A stretch of 64,000 nucleotides of DNA from Bin94 sp965215535 (GTDB taxonomy: Bacteria; Gemmatimonadota; Gemmatimonadetes; Longimicrobiales; Gaopeijiaceae). The stretch covers positions 930,001 through 994,000 of the forward strand of contig OZ244063.1 in NCBI GenBank assembly GCA_965215535.1. The letters run 5' to 3'. The notes under the pieces were generated by a model. The model was not told the DNA's origin, searched no databases, and was given only the letters and a program-made list of their open reading frames with translations. Both the position numbers and the translations under genes were made by a program. This document shows positions 1 through 8,073 of the stretch, in pieces (positions within the stretch are counted from its first letter, which is position 1; each line of letters begins with the position of its first letter).

Positions 1-2
1 TG

Positions 3-890
3 GCGCGACCTGCGGCCTTCATTCTGCAGGTGATGGTGATCGCGATGAAGCCGGCGCTGATCCCCCTGGGCTATCTGAGTCGCTGGAGCCGGGGGCGAAA
101 CGAAGCCCGCGAGACGATCAGCCGGGCCGAGATCGAGGCGCTGGCCGAACTGGGGCGGCGCGAGGGAACGCTCGACGAGGACGAGTTCAAGGTCATGTCC
201 AATGTCATGCAGCTTGACGACATTGCCGTGAGCGAGATCATGACGCCCCGGATCGACATTGTGGCCGTGCCGGCGGGCGCCGGGATCGACGAAGCGATGG
301 ATCTGATGCTTGATCGCGGAAAGCTGCGGCTGCCGGTCTATGAGGGCGACCTGGACCGCATGGTCGGGATCGTGGTTGCGCGGGATCTGTGGCGCGCGGC
401 GCGCGAGGGGGTTGCGACGATCGCCGAAATCACCCGCTCCGCCCACTTTGCGCCGGCCACGACGCCGGTTGAGGATCTGATTCGCAGAATGCGTCAGGAG
501 CGCAACCGCATGACGATTGTTCTCGATGAATTCGGGGGAACGGCGGGTCTGGTGACCCTGGAGGATCTGATCGAGGAGATCGTCGGCACCTTCCAGGAGG
601 AGCACGAAACCAACCCGCGCGAATTTCGCGAGGTCGGGGGGGGCGGCGTGGTCATTCGCGGAGGAACGCCGGTGCGCGATGTCGAGCAGCGTCTGGGGGT
701 GGAGATCGGCGACGACTTCGATACCATTGCAGGCTACGTTCTGGGCGAACTGGGCCGAATCGGTCGCCGGGGAGATTCAGTGCGGACCCGGGCCGGAGAA
801 TTCCGGGTTCTGGAGGTCAACCGTCGCCGCCGAATCCAGTCGCTGCTCTTTGTGCCGAAGAGCCAACAGGGCACCCGAAAATCACAATAG
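3..890 (+). CDS. CBS-domain / CorC-HlyC family protein, C-terminal part (gene starts before the window)
   Basis: The frame is open to the left edge of the window, so the N-terminal membrane (DUF21-type) part is missing and the gene is partial. What remains is a short hydrophobic end (AAFILQVMVIAM), a cytosolic linker, a pair of CBS domains beginning near VSEIMTPRIDIVAVP and running to TLEDLIEEIVGTF, and a C-terminal transporter-associated domain (about the last 80 residues, GGTPVRDVEQRLG onward). This is the usual order of the CorC/HlyC/YfjD family, linked to magnesium or cobalt handling and membrane integrity, with CBS domains that commonly bind adenine nucleotides. The substrate cannot be read from sequence. 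It stands alone on the plus strand, convergent with lspA. The family call is firm and the function is not. Confidence 0.85.
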   Translation, partial: ARPAAFILQVMVIAMKPALIPLGYLSRWSRGRNEARETISRAEIEALAELGRREGTLDEDEFKVMSNVMQLDDIAVSEIMTPRIDIVAVPAGAGIDEAMDLMLDRGKLRLPVYEGDLDRMVGIVVARDLWRAAREGVATIAEITRSAHFAPATTPVEDLIRRMRQERNRMTIVLDEFGGTAGLVTLEDLIEEIVGTFQEEHETNPREFREVGGGGVVIRGGTPVRDVEQRLGVEIGDDFDTIAGYVLGELGRIGRRGDSVRTRAGEFRVLEVNRRRRIQSLLFVPKSQQGTRKSQ

Positions 891-1180
891 TTTGTGCATG
901 ACGCCATATGCGGGAAATCAACATCTGTGTGGCGCGCGCATGTACATATTCATGAATCAATTGTAGGAATATGCATATGAGTATGCATGAATGAATTTGT
1001 GTGCGATCAATCACAACAACTACGATTGTACAATTGCAAATGCGTATTCGCGAATTGCATGGCACCGACGCTGCGCCGGATTCGGTTTTCCCCCTTGTTG
1101 TCCCACGCCCTCCGTCCCTGCCCGGAACGCCCGCAGCGAGCGCTGCACCCCACCGACCTCAACCTCGACGCTCCGGGCGC
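891..1180. other. AT-rich intergenic region with clustered palindromes
   Basis: This gap lies between two convergent genes (the CBS protein and lspA), so neither needs a promoter here. Its first 170 bases are far more AT-rich than anything nearby and contain four perfect 10-base palindromes: ATTCATGAAT at 948-957, ATATGCATAT at 969-978, ATTGTACAAT at 1025-1034 and ATTCGCGAAT at 1046-1055, plus ATGTACAT at 940-947. No convincing small ORF, tRNA or U-tailed terminator was found. It may be a protein-binding or DNA-unwinding site, or hold an unrecognised RNA. Confidence 0.5.
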
Positions 1181-1690
1181 CTACTGCCCCTCTTCGGCCT
1201 TGCGTGCGCGACTCAGGCGGCGGTCTTCGTTCCAGAAGGAGATGGCCAGGAGAACCGCGCCGCAGGAGATCGCCATGTCGGCCACATTGAAGATCGGCCA
1301 GTGCGTGAAGCCCAGATCGATCGGGCCAATGAAATCCACCACTCCGCGGTGCCACCGGATGCGGTCAACGAGATTGCCGACAGCCCCCGCGACGACCAGC
1401 GAGAGCGAGACGATGCGCAGGGTGTCGCTCCGCTCTGCGCGCACCAGGAGCATGCACATCAGTCCCAGCGCAAGGAAGGCGACCGAAATGAAGAACCAGC
1501 GCGGATCGTCGCCGATGGAGAGGCCGAAGGCGGCCCCGCGATTGTAGTGCAGGGTGAGGGGCACATAGCCGCCCAGGAAGTCGGGCATGGAGGAATCGCG
1601 GAGCGCGCTGACCGCCCACCGTTTGGTGATGACGTCGGCCACCAGGATGAGCGCCAGGAGCGCACCCGGAATCGCAAACTTTCGGTTCAC
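1181..1690 (-). CDS. lspA: Lipoprotein signal peptidase (signal peptidase II)
   Basis: This inner-membrane aspartyl protease removes signal peptides from lipidated prolipoproteins, matching the many lipobox proteins in this window. The GTG start at 1690 gives 169 residues, normal for the family. A longer upstream reading would run into the tmRNA gene and is rejected. Family motifs are present: VITKRWAV in the first membrane segment, NRGAAFGL, GAVGNLVDRI carrying the first catalytic Asp, and FNVADM carrying the second. Four hydrophobic segments are visible. It lies 57 bases downstream of ssrA on the same strand and may be transcribed from the dusB-ssrA side. The C-terminus is short and charged, as is usual. 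Confidence 0.95.
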   Translation of the reverse strand: MNRKFAIPGALLALILVADVITKRWAVSALRDSSMPDFLGGYVPLTLHYNRGAAFGLSIGDDPRWFFISVAFLALGLMCMLLVRAERSDTLRIVSLSLVVAGAVGNLVDRIRWHRGVVDFIGPIDLGFTHWPIFNVADMAISCGAVLLAISFWNEDRRLSRARKAEEGQ

Positions 1691-1747
1691 TTGGAAACCT
1701 CTGCGGGCATCGGCCCGGGCGGCGCCCGATGGCACCGGGTCGGAAAG

Positions 1748-2105
1748 TGGAGGCGGCGGGAGTCGAACCCGCGTCCGCGAATGGTTCACCAAAGACGTCT
1801 ACGTGCGTAGATCACCGCAGGGATTCGCTTCGGGAAGGAGCAGTGAACGATTCCTTGCCCGCGCTAGCCGCCGCCATTCTCGTTCTTCGGATTCCGGCGG
1901 CGTGGACCGAAGAACCAGCCCGAATTGACGACGCTTTTCGGTTCGCCTCGGGCGGGCAGACCGGAAAGCGGGCTGAGCTAGAAGCTAGGCAGCCAGAGCC
2001 AGATCAGGATTGGCAGTTGTGTTGTATTCCGGATTTTTTACGAGGTTCCCGGACCTCGGCACGCAGCCTCGGGATTGCCAGACACGTCGAAGCCGTTTCG
2101 CCCCC
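1748..2105 (-). ncRNA. ssrA: Transfer-messenger RNA (tmRNA)
   Basis: tmRNA rescues stalled ribosomes and tags their products for proteolysis. The 5' end reads GGGGGCGAAACGG and pairs over seven bases (with one G-U) with CGCCUCC at the 3' end; the T-arm GCGGGTTCGACTCCCGC precedes it. CCA is not encoded. The tag frame reads (V)KNPEYNTTANPDLALAA and stops at 1985, so it ends in the LALAA-type degradation signal. Gene length is 358 nt, typical of one-piece tmRNA. It sits between dusB and lspA on the same strand. The exact resume codon (GUA or AAA) is inferred; both ends come from acceptor-stem pairing. Confidence 0.96.
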
Positions 2106-2117
2106 AGGGCAGAACCA

Positions 2118-2146
2118 ACGATATACGCTTCCGCGCCAGAGTGCAA
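2118..2146 (-). promoter_or_regulatory. Possible ssrA promoter
   Basis: On the minus strand TTGCAC (2141-2146) and TATCGT (2118-2123) are separated by 17 bases, resembling -35 and -10 boxes. They lie at and just beyond the 3' end of dusB, about 12 bases before the mature tmRNA 5' end, which is normally made by processing. The match is moderate. Confidence 0.35.
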
Positions 2147-2147
2147 G

Positions 2148-3296
2148 TCATGGGCTGGACCGGCACAGGCTGGACCGGCCCGGTTCGCCGACATCCATGC
2201 GCGCCAGGTAGTCGTTCAGGATCTCCTCCACCTCTTCGAGCTTCTCGACCTGGAAGAGGCGCTGGCGGAGAGTCCGCCCGTCGGGGATGCCGCGCGTGTA
2301 CCAGCCCAGATGCTTCCGAAAATCACGCACGCCCTTCTGCCGGTCCCGCTCCCAGGTCACCGCGCTGAGGGCATGTTCCAGGCAGATCGCAAAGCGGGTC
2401 TGCAGATCGGGTTCGGGGGGCGGCGGCCGGCCATTCAGAGCGGCCCGCGACTGCAGGAAGAGCCAGGGGGCTCCATGCGATCCTCGCGCGATCATGACCC
2501 CGGCGCACCCGGTTTCGCGCTTCATGCGCAGGGTGTCTTCACCCGAACGCACATCGCCATTGCCGATCACCGGAATGCGGAGCGCGTCGGTCAGCGCCGC
2601 GATTTCCTCCCAGCGGGCGTGTCCTCCGTACATGTCGGCGCGGGTGCGCGGGTGCAGGGTGACCATGCGCGCCCCGGCCCCTTCGCAGACCTGCCCGATC
2701 GCAACTGGATCGCGAGTCGCCTCGTCAAAGCCGGAGCGGATCTTGGCGGTGACCGGCAGAGGGGTCGCGCGCACCACCGCCTCGACGATCTGCGCCACCA
2801 GCCCCAGATCGCGCAGGCACCCGGATCCGCCATTGCGCTTTACGACCTTCTTGACCGGACAGCCGAAGTTGATGTCAACGAAGTCCGGGGCGTAGATCTC
2901 GGTGACCAGCGTCGCCGCCTCGTTCATTGCAGAGGGATTGGCTCCGAAGATCTGGATGCCGATCGGGCGCTCGGCTTCGTCGAAGTGGAGGTAGTGCGAG
3001 GTGCGCGGATTGCCTCGCACGATCCCCTCGGCGCTCACGAATTCGGTCAGCACCACATCGGCGCCGAAGCGGCGGCAGAGTCGCCGGAAGGGAGATTCGG
3101 AGACGCCGGCCTGGGGTGCGAGGAGGAGAGGAGTGGCGGGATTGCCGGGAATGCGGAAGGGAAGACGCGAAGGATTCGCCGACAGCGCGGCCACCGGATC
3201 GGCGCTGTCCGGGAGACCTGCGACAGTCCTGCGAGCCAGACTGGGCGGGAGCGTCTTCATTGCGGGGCCGATCAGAGCGGGGGAGATCGGGTGCAC
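2148..3296 (-). CDS. dusB: tRNA-dihydrouridine synthase, DusB type
   Basis: This FMN-dependent enzyme reduces specific uridines in the tRNA D-loop to dihydrouridine. The TIM-barrel Dus domain starts at about residue 50 (TPLLLAPQAGVSESPFRR). NFGCPVKKVVKRNGGSG carries the catalytic Cys and substrate loop, KIRSGFDE and LHPRTRADMYGG are strand motifs, and VIGNGDVRS with ARGSHGAPW are the flavin phosphate-binding segments. The helical tRNA-binding domain forms the last ~100 residues. The GTG start at 3296 gives 382 aa; an ATG at 3260 gives 370 aa and is an equally good start, since neither has a clear ribosome site. It follows the secretion-tail protein gene by 42 bases and precedes ssrA. Confidence 0.93.
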   Translation of the reverse strand: MHPISPALIGPAMKTLPPSLARRTVAGLPDSADPVAALSANPSRLPFRIPGNPATPLLLAPQAGVSESPFRRLCRRFGADVVLTEFVSAEGIVRGNPRTSHYLHFDEAERPIGIQIFGANPSAMNEAATLVTEIYAPDFVDINFGCPVKKVVKRNGGSGCLRDLGLVAQIVEAVVRATPLPVTAKIRSGFDEATRDPVAIGQVCEGAGARMVTLHPRTRADMYGGHARWEEIAALTDALRIPVIGNGDVRSGEDTLRMKRETGCAGVMIARGSHGAPWLFLQSRAALNGRPPPPEPDLQTRFAICLEHALSAVTWERDRQKGVRDFRKHLGWYTRGIPDGRTLRQRLFQVEKLEEVEEILNDYLARMDVGEPGRSSLCRSSP

Positions 3297-3338
3297 GACC
3301 CACCAGAGGGACCACGGCGCCGGGGTGTGCGCGCGCCC

Positions 3339-3896
3339 CTACTTGGTGACGAACATCTTTCGCCACGCGCCGGCGCGATCGTTCACAATCATCTGAACAA
3401 AGTAGACCCCGGAGGCGACCTGGTTGCCATTGCGGTCGCGGCCGTCCCACCAGGCTTCATAGCGCCCCGGCGCGGTGAATTCGAGCTGAAGGAGCGGCAA
3501 CCCCTCGCCACCGCTGTAGCCGAGCGCGACAGGAGCGGCAACGAACTGCTGCAGAATATTGAAGATGCGGATCGACACCGTCGCCTCTCCGCTCTCGTCG
3601 AAGAGCGCCTCCGTGAGCTCGAAGGGGATGCGCGTTTCGGGATTGAAGGGGTTCGGGTAGTTCTGCTCGAGGCGGAAGCCGACGGCAGCGGCGCCGGTAT
3701 CCGGCGGCTCCTGGGGCATTCCGGCGGCAGTCGGAACCAGCGTTGCGACCGCGAGGAGGAGCAGCAGTGGCAGCGGATTGCCCCGTGCGCGGATCGCGTC
3801 GGGAATGCGCCGGAAATTGCGAGGGGCCGGGCTGGCAAGGCGCTTTGGCTTGCGTTTGGTAGCGATGGTAAGAATGTCCCTCCGGAATCGGTGCAT
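3339..3896 (-). CDS. Small exported protein made almost only of a FlgD/secretion-tail-like domain
   Basis: This is a 185-residue protein with a basic N-terminus, a hydrophobic stretch (PLPLLLLLAVATLVPTAAG, about residues 41-60) that looks like a signal peptide, and a mature part of about 125 residues. The mature part begins RLEQNYPNPFNPETRIPF and ends ASGVYFVQMIVNDR..WRKMFVTK. That is the layout of the FlgD Ig-like or type IX secretion C-terminal domain normally found at the end of much larger exported enzymes. Here no upstream catalytic domain is present. Function unknown; possibilities are a carrier or anchor, or the surviving tail of a lost larger gene. A strong promoter-like pair lies about 55-85 bases upstream. 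dusB follows after 42 bases. Confidence 0.75.
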   Translation of the reverse strand: MHRFRRDILTIATKRKPKRLASPAPRNFRRIPDAIRARGNPLPLLLLLAVATLVPTAAGMPQEPPDTGAAAVGFRLEQNYPNPFNPETRIPFELTEALFDESGEATVSIRIFNILQQFVAAPVALGYSGGEGLPLLQLEFTAPGRYEAWWDGRDRNGNQVASGVYFVQMIVNDRAGAWRKMFVTK

Positions 3897-3950
3897 GGTG
3901 ATGGGATCCGCAGGGGCCCGGGCAGAGTTCGACCGTGCCGCTCAGTGTGG

Positions 3951-3980
3951 ACTATAGGGGCGAGTGGGCAGCGAAGTCAA
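3951..3980 (-). promoter_or_regulatory. sigma70-type promoter for the secretion-tail gene and dusB
   Basis: On the minus strand TTGACT (3975-3980, 5 of 6 to TTGACA) and TATAGT (3951-3956, 5 of 6 to TATAAT) are spaced by 18 bases. The predicted start of transcription is near 3944, leaving an untranslated leader of roughly 50 bases before the ATG at 3896. This is the best promoter seen in the window. Confidence 0.65.
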
Positions 3981-4134
3981 GCCGGAAGCGCCCGCAGATG
4001 CGCCGCGGGGCCACGTCGCGGCGTTGGGGGGTGACGATCAAACTGCCGGAGCTGCGTCTGTGAACTGTGTAGGACGCGGGGGCGCACCGAAAGGTTGCAG
4101 AGCGGGCCGGAGCGGAGGCCGGGTGGAATCGCCC

Positions 4135-6051
4135 TCACGATTCGAGGGATTCGGCGACCCGGCGTCCATCGGGGCCGCGTTCGGTAATCCCGCGTCCATC
4201 GAGGTGGGCCAGGAGGGGAATCAGATGTTTCCGGGTCAGGGGAAGGACTTCGCGGAATTCGGCCGGACCCATTCCCTCGCGCCCACCCAGAGCGGCCACA
4301 ACCCGCGCGGCGGCAGCTTCGAGCTCGTCGGTGGCAACCCAGAAGGCATCGCTCAGCAGCCGGATGCGGCCCCGCCCGGCCAGAAAACTCAGCACCGCCA
4401 GCACCGTATCCGGCGAACTGACCACTGCGGCAACGATCTCTTCGGTCGAGGGGCCCTGGAGTCCGGCCCGGCCCAGAACCTCCTCAATGCGCCCGGCCAC
4501 CTCCTCTTCTGCGGCCGAGAGCACAGCCTGAAAACCGGGAAGGCGGGCGACTCTGCCCTCGACGACGAGCGTCTCTGCGGCAACCAGCCGGGCCACGATT
4601 CCATCGGCCAGCGCCGGGTGCGCACGGGCCGGCAGGGCGCTGCGCAGTGTGGCGAGCGGAACCCCGGGGTGAAGCGAATGCGCGCGGTGGTAGCGCTCTG
4701 TGGCGGAGAGGATCCGCTCTTCGGCCCGGGCCACGATCGCCGGATCGAAGAGACGCCCGCCCATGGCGTCGGAGACCCCCGGAAGCGCGGTCGCCGGTTT
4801 GGTCCAGCCTGTCTGCACCCCGGCGCTGACCGCTGCCAGACCCTGCCATGCGGCCAGCGCCACCCCACCCCTCACCGCCTCTTCGCCGCCCCCCGCCAGC
4901 GCCATCAGCGCATCCCCTTCCTCCGCCCGAATGCGCTTGCGCTTGTTCGGAGAGGGTTCGAGCACCACCCCCCCCGCAATCGTGGTCATCGGCGACCAGG
5001 AGCGGATCACGAAGCGATCGCCTGCGCGGGCAATCACCTGCCCCTCAAGGCGCAACTGTCCCAGCGCGGGCACCCCCGGTGCGGCCTCGTGGAGATTGAA
5101 GAGGACCAGGCGCGCCATGACCTCGACCGTACCCAGATGAATGCGCACCCGCTGCCCCGTTTCCAGGCGCCAGCCGGTCTCGGCGAGGGCGGTGATCTGT
5201 ACGGTCAGCATCATGGAGGGAGTCCATGCGGGATCGGCGACCAGAACATCGCCGCGAGAGAGCTGACCCCTGCGCACCGAGGTTCCGGTTAATGCCAGAG
5301 CCGTTCGCTGGCCCGCGCGCGCCTCGCCGACCGGGTGGCCATGAAGCTGAAGCGCGCGCACCCGGGCTTCGCCGCCGCCGGGCAGGATGCGCACCGTGTC
5401 GCCGCGCGCCACCCGCCCCGACCAGAGCGTTCCGGTGACGACCGTGCCGGCGCCCTCGCGGGCAAAGACGCGATCCACGGGGAGCCGAAAGAGATCGTCG
5501 CGCCGCCGTTTGCGGGCCCGGGTGCCGCACTGTACAAGGGCGTCGGCAAGAGCTGCGAGGCTGGCAGGGTCGTGGATCGAGACCGGAACGACTGCGGAGT
5601 CAGCGTAGGGGGTTTCGCGCAGAAGGCTCCGTACGTCTTCGCCAACGAGTTCGAGCCACTCGGGGTCGTCGATCAGGTCGGATTTCGTGATTGCAACCAC
5701 CATCGCCCCGACCCCCAGGAGCTTCACGATCGCAAGGTGTTCGCGGGTCTGGGGCATGACCCCCTCGTCGGCCGCAACCACCAGCAGAACGAGATCCATT
5801 CCGGTGGCCCCGGCAACCATCGTGCGCACGAATCCCTCGTGGCCGGGCACATCGACGATCCCGAAAGCGCATGCGGGGGTGGGGGTCCAGGGCGCAAATC
5901 CCAGCTCGATGGTAATGCCGCGGGCCTTCTCTTCGGCAAGGCGGTCGGTGTCGACGCCGGTGAGGGCGCGCACAAGCGAACTCTTGCCATGATCGATGTG
6001 ACCGGCGGTGCCGAGGATCAGGGAGGTGGAGACCTGGGGGGATTCAGCCAT
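4135..6051 (-). CDS. selB: Selenocysteine-specific translation elongation factor SelB
   Basis: SelB is a GTPase that delivers selenocysteinyl-tRNA to UGA codons followed by a SECIS element. The GTPase domain is at the N-terminus: GTAGHIDHGKSSLV (P-loop), EEKARGITIELGF (switch I), DVPGHEGFVR (DxxG) and TKSDL. EF-Tu-like domains II and III follow. The last ~220 residues form winged helices ending with LTRKHLIPLLAHLDGRGITE, typical of the RNA-binding end. At 638 residues it is full length. The start at 6051 shares one base with the recO stop (TGATG), implying translational coupling. No selA, selD or tRNA-Sec was recognised in the window, so the rest of the pathway must lie elsewhere. Confidence 0.95.
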   Translation of the reverse strand: MAESPQVSTSLILGTAGHIDHGKSSLVRALTGVDTDRLAEEKARGITIELGFAPWTPTPACAFGIVDVPGHEGFVRTMVAGATGMDLVLLVVAADEGVMPQTREHLAIVKLLGVGAMVVAITKSDLIDDPEWLELVGEDVRSLLRETPYADSAVVPVSIHDPASLAALADALVQCGTRARKRRRDDLFRLPVDRVFAREGAGTVVTGTLWSGRVARGDTVRILPGGGEARVRALQLHGHPVGEARAGQRTALALTGTSVRRGQLSRGDVLVADPAWTPSMMLTVQITALAETGWRLETGQRVRIHLGTVEVMARLVLFNLHEAAPGVPALGQLRLEGQVIARAGDRFVIRSWSPMTTIAGGVVLEPSPNKRKRIRAEEGDALMALAGGGEEAVRGGVALAAWQGLAAVSAGVQTGWTKPATALPGVSDAMGGRLFDPAIVARAEERILSATERYHRAHSLHPGVPLATLRSALPARAHPALADGIVARLVAAETLVVEGRVARLPGFQAVLSAAEEEVAGRIEEVLGRAGLQGPSTEEIVAAVVSSPDTVLAVLSFLAGRGRIRLLSDAFWVATDELEAAAARVVAALGGREGMGPAEFREVLPLTRKHLIPLLAHLDGRGITERGPDGRRVAESLES

Positions 6052-6842
6052 CAGCGACGAGGGCCGGCGGAGGCGGGGGCGGGGGCACGGACGCGGCCGG
6101 GGTCGAGAAAGCGGAAGGATTCGAGACGGACGCCGCCGAGCATGTGCGCCGTGACGAAGTCGTCCAGGAGAGCGAGGTGGGCGGCCGGGAGGAGGAGATC
6201 TGCGGGAGCTGCGCCGCGCAGAAGATCGGCCAACTGAGCGCGCGCCACCGGTCCGATCCGCCGCGACTCTGTGGGGGCGCAGCACTCGGGGCCACGAATT
6301 CCGCCCGCCTCCACATCGAAGCGGGCCATGGCGGCCCCCTCTGCATCGGAGGGGACCTCGGCGCCGCAAGCGGTGCAGCGATCAAGTTCGGGAGCAAATC
6401 CCAGCAGATCGACGATCTGCCAGCCCAGCGCCAGCACCTCGCCAACGATGCATTCGGGATCGGTCTCCTCTAACCGCCCGAGCCGCTGCACCAGGGTGTC
6501 GTAGAGGAGGGCGTGCGGCTCCTGGCCGGCATGGCGCAAGACCAGCTCGGCAGCGACCGACGCACCCGCCAGCCGACGAAAATCGCGCGCCAGCCCCAGG
6601 TGCGCATCGGTGGGGGCGAATTCGCAGAGAGTCTGCATGTCGCGATTCGGACGCACCGCAACGACCGCCGTCCCCTCGGTGAAGACGCCGAGCGCACCCC
6701 TTCCCTTCGACGCACTCCGCCGCACTCCCCTTGCCATGGTGGCCACCAGCCCCAGTTCGCGCGCGTAGAGGCGAAGGACGTGGCTGCTCTCGGACCAGGG
6801 GCTTCTGCGCAGAAGAATCGCCACCGTGGTGACCCGGGTCAT
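6051..6842 (-). CDS. recO: DNA repair protein RecO
   Basis: RecO acts with RecF and RecR to load RecA on gapped DNA. The 263-residue protein has the N-terminal OB fold (VTTVAILLRRSPWSESSHVLRLY, with LGLVATMARGVRRS), a helical middle and a CTACG zinc-binding element followed by a CC pair near residue 195. It starts at 6842, overlapping the preceding membrane-protein gene by four bases (ATGA), and its stop overlaps the selB start. The run metK-bfn-membrane protein-recO-selB therefore looks like one transcription unit. The C-terminal ~20 residues are Pro/Ala-rich and unconserved. Confidence 0.92.
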   Translation of the reverse strand: MTRVTTVAILLRRSPWSESSHVLRLYARELGLVATMARGVRRSASKGRGALGVFTEGTAVVAVRPNRDMQTLCEFAPTDAHLGLARDFRRLAGASVAAELVLRHAGQEPHALLYDTLVQRLGRLEETDPECIVGEVLALGWQIVDLLGFAPELDRCTACGAEVPSDAEGAAMARFDVEAGGIRGPECCAPTESRRIGPVARAQLADLLRGAAPADLLLPAAHLALLDDFVTAHMLGGVRLESFRFLDPGRVRAPAPASAGPRR

Positions 6843-7969
6843 GGCGGAGATGGCCCGGGCCCGGATCCGGGCAGATCCGCAAGCGCCGCCAGCAGGCGAC
6901 GGCGACGGCGTTCGTACTCGGCCTTCCCGATCCCGTTCCGCTTCCGGCGCTCGTCGATGCGCGCGATCTCGAGAAGAAGCGCCTGCCGGTCCTGCATCTT
7001 CACGCTCCGGGCGCGGTCGCTCCTCAGGAGCAGAAGAGCGCCGATCGCGGCGAAGACCAACAGCAGCACGCTCGCCACCAGGGGAATCAGCCGGGCGGGA
7101 TTGCCTGCGGGTCCGATCGTCACCGCCGAGGCCGCCAGCTCGCGTCCGGCAAAGCGCTGCCAGGCGCCGCTTTCCATCTCCACCTGCCCCACCGCCGCCA
7201 GACCCTCGACCTCAAGAGGGCCTCGCGGATCGCGCACGAGCAGCTCCATCGAGGCGGTTCCCCCGGAGATCGGAAGGGTGAAGTCGTCGGTGGGAAGCCG
7301 GTAGCGAAGTTGATAGAGCGTTTCGCCGGGCTGCACCGGAGTGGAGACGTACACCCTGCCCCCGCTGAAGGAGGCGCCATCGGGAGACAGATCGCTCTCG
7401 CCCACGCGAAAGTCGGTTGCCCCGGGAGGGAGCTCGTGCGACCAGGTCTCTCCCTCCTCGCTCGCAATCAGGGTGGTGCGGGTGGGATTGGTGATCTCGA
7501 AGTAGTCGGTGACGCTCCAGCCGGGGAGCTCTTCGGTGCGTTCCAGGAAGGTGTTCCGCACGCGGATCGTGGGGCGGGTGTCGGCGCGCACCCCCTCGGC
7601 CGGCCAACTCTGGATGATATAGGACCCCACGGTGTCGGCTGCATCGGTCACCGGTCCTCCCAGATAGAGGATTCCCTGCACGCGCACCGAGGCGAAGAAG
7701 ACGTCTTCGGTCGCGCCGGACGGAATCGTGAAGGAAAATCCCCCTGCGGGACCGATCGGCACGCTGTCGATTGCGCCGGAGGAGAGCGCCGAGACGCGGT
7801 GCACCACAACCGTGCCGGTATCGGCGGGAAGGTCGCCGATGCGCACCTCGCCGACGATGTTGAGGGGGCCTCTTTCCTGGGCGAAGAGGGGAGCCGCAGG
7901 GAGTGAGGCGAGAGCCGCGCCGAGGAGGAGGCCGACGCGCCGAGGCGGGTGCCGGGGGGTGGGCCTGAC
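6839..7969 (-). CDS. Exported, C-terminally membrane-anchored protein of unknown function
   Basis: The clear coding frame has a signal peptide (VGLLLGAALASLPAAPLFAQ), a beta-rich domain (about 220 residues, resembling carboxypeptidase-regulatory or Ig-like folds by composition only), one membrane helix (LIPLVASVLLLVFAAIGALLLL) and a charged helical tail of ~50 residues predicted to be cytoplasmic. The nearest in-frame standard start is a GTG at 7846, but this would remove the signal peptide. The frame stays open back to about 7969 and beyond, with no ATG, GTG or TTG, so initiation may use a rare codon (CTG at 8002) or the sequence may carry an error; I place the start provisionally at a GTC at 7969. 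The stop overlaps recO by four bases. Specific function not recognised. Confidence 0.6.
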   Translation of the reverse strand, partial: VRPTPRHPPRRVGLLLGAALASLPAAPLFAQERGPLNIVGEVRIGDLPADTGTVVVHRVSALSSGAIDSVPIGPAGGFSFTIPSGATEDVFFASVRVQGILYLGGPVTDAADTVGSYIIQSWPAEGVRADTRPTIRVRNTFLERTEELPGWSVTDYFEITNPTRTTLIASEEGETWSHELPPGATDFRVGESDLSPDGASFSGGRVYVSTPVQPGETLYQLRYRLPTDDFTLPISGGTASMELLVRDPRGPLEVEGLAAVGQVEMESGAWQRFAGRELAASAVTIGPAGNPARLIPLVASVLLLVFAAIGALLLLRSDRARSVKMQDRQALLLEIARIDERRKRNGIGKAEYERRRRRLLAALADLPGSGPGPSPP

Positions 7970-8073
7970 AGTGGCGGCCGGGAGGGGAGATGCGGAGTGC
8001 AGCGGCCCCGCGCAGATGCAGCGCCGCTCAGATGCCGCCCGGGGCGATCTGCGGGCTGCCCGGCGACTCGGCT

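Noticed and set aside
1001..1810. Long plus-strand frame opposite lspA and tmRNA
   Set aside because: It has no protein-like composition and is the antisense shadow of lspA and ssrA.
3897..4134. tRNA-Sec gene near selB
   Set aside because: A TTCGAC stretch is present at 3928, but no pairing T-stem or acceptor stem could be drawn on either strand.
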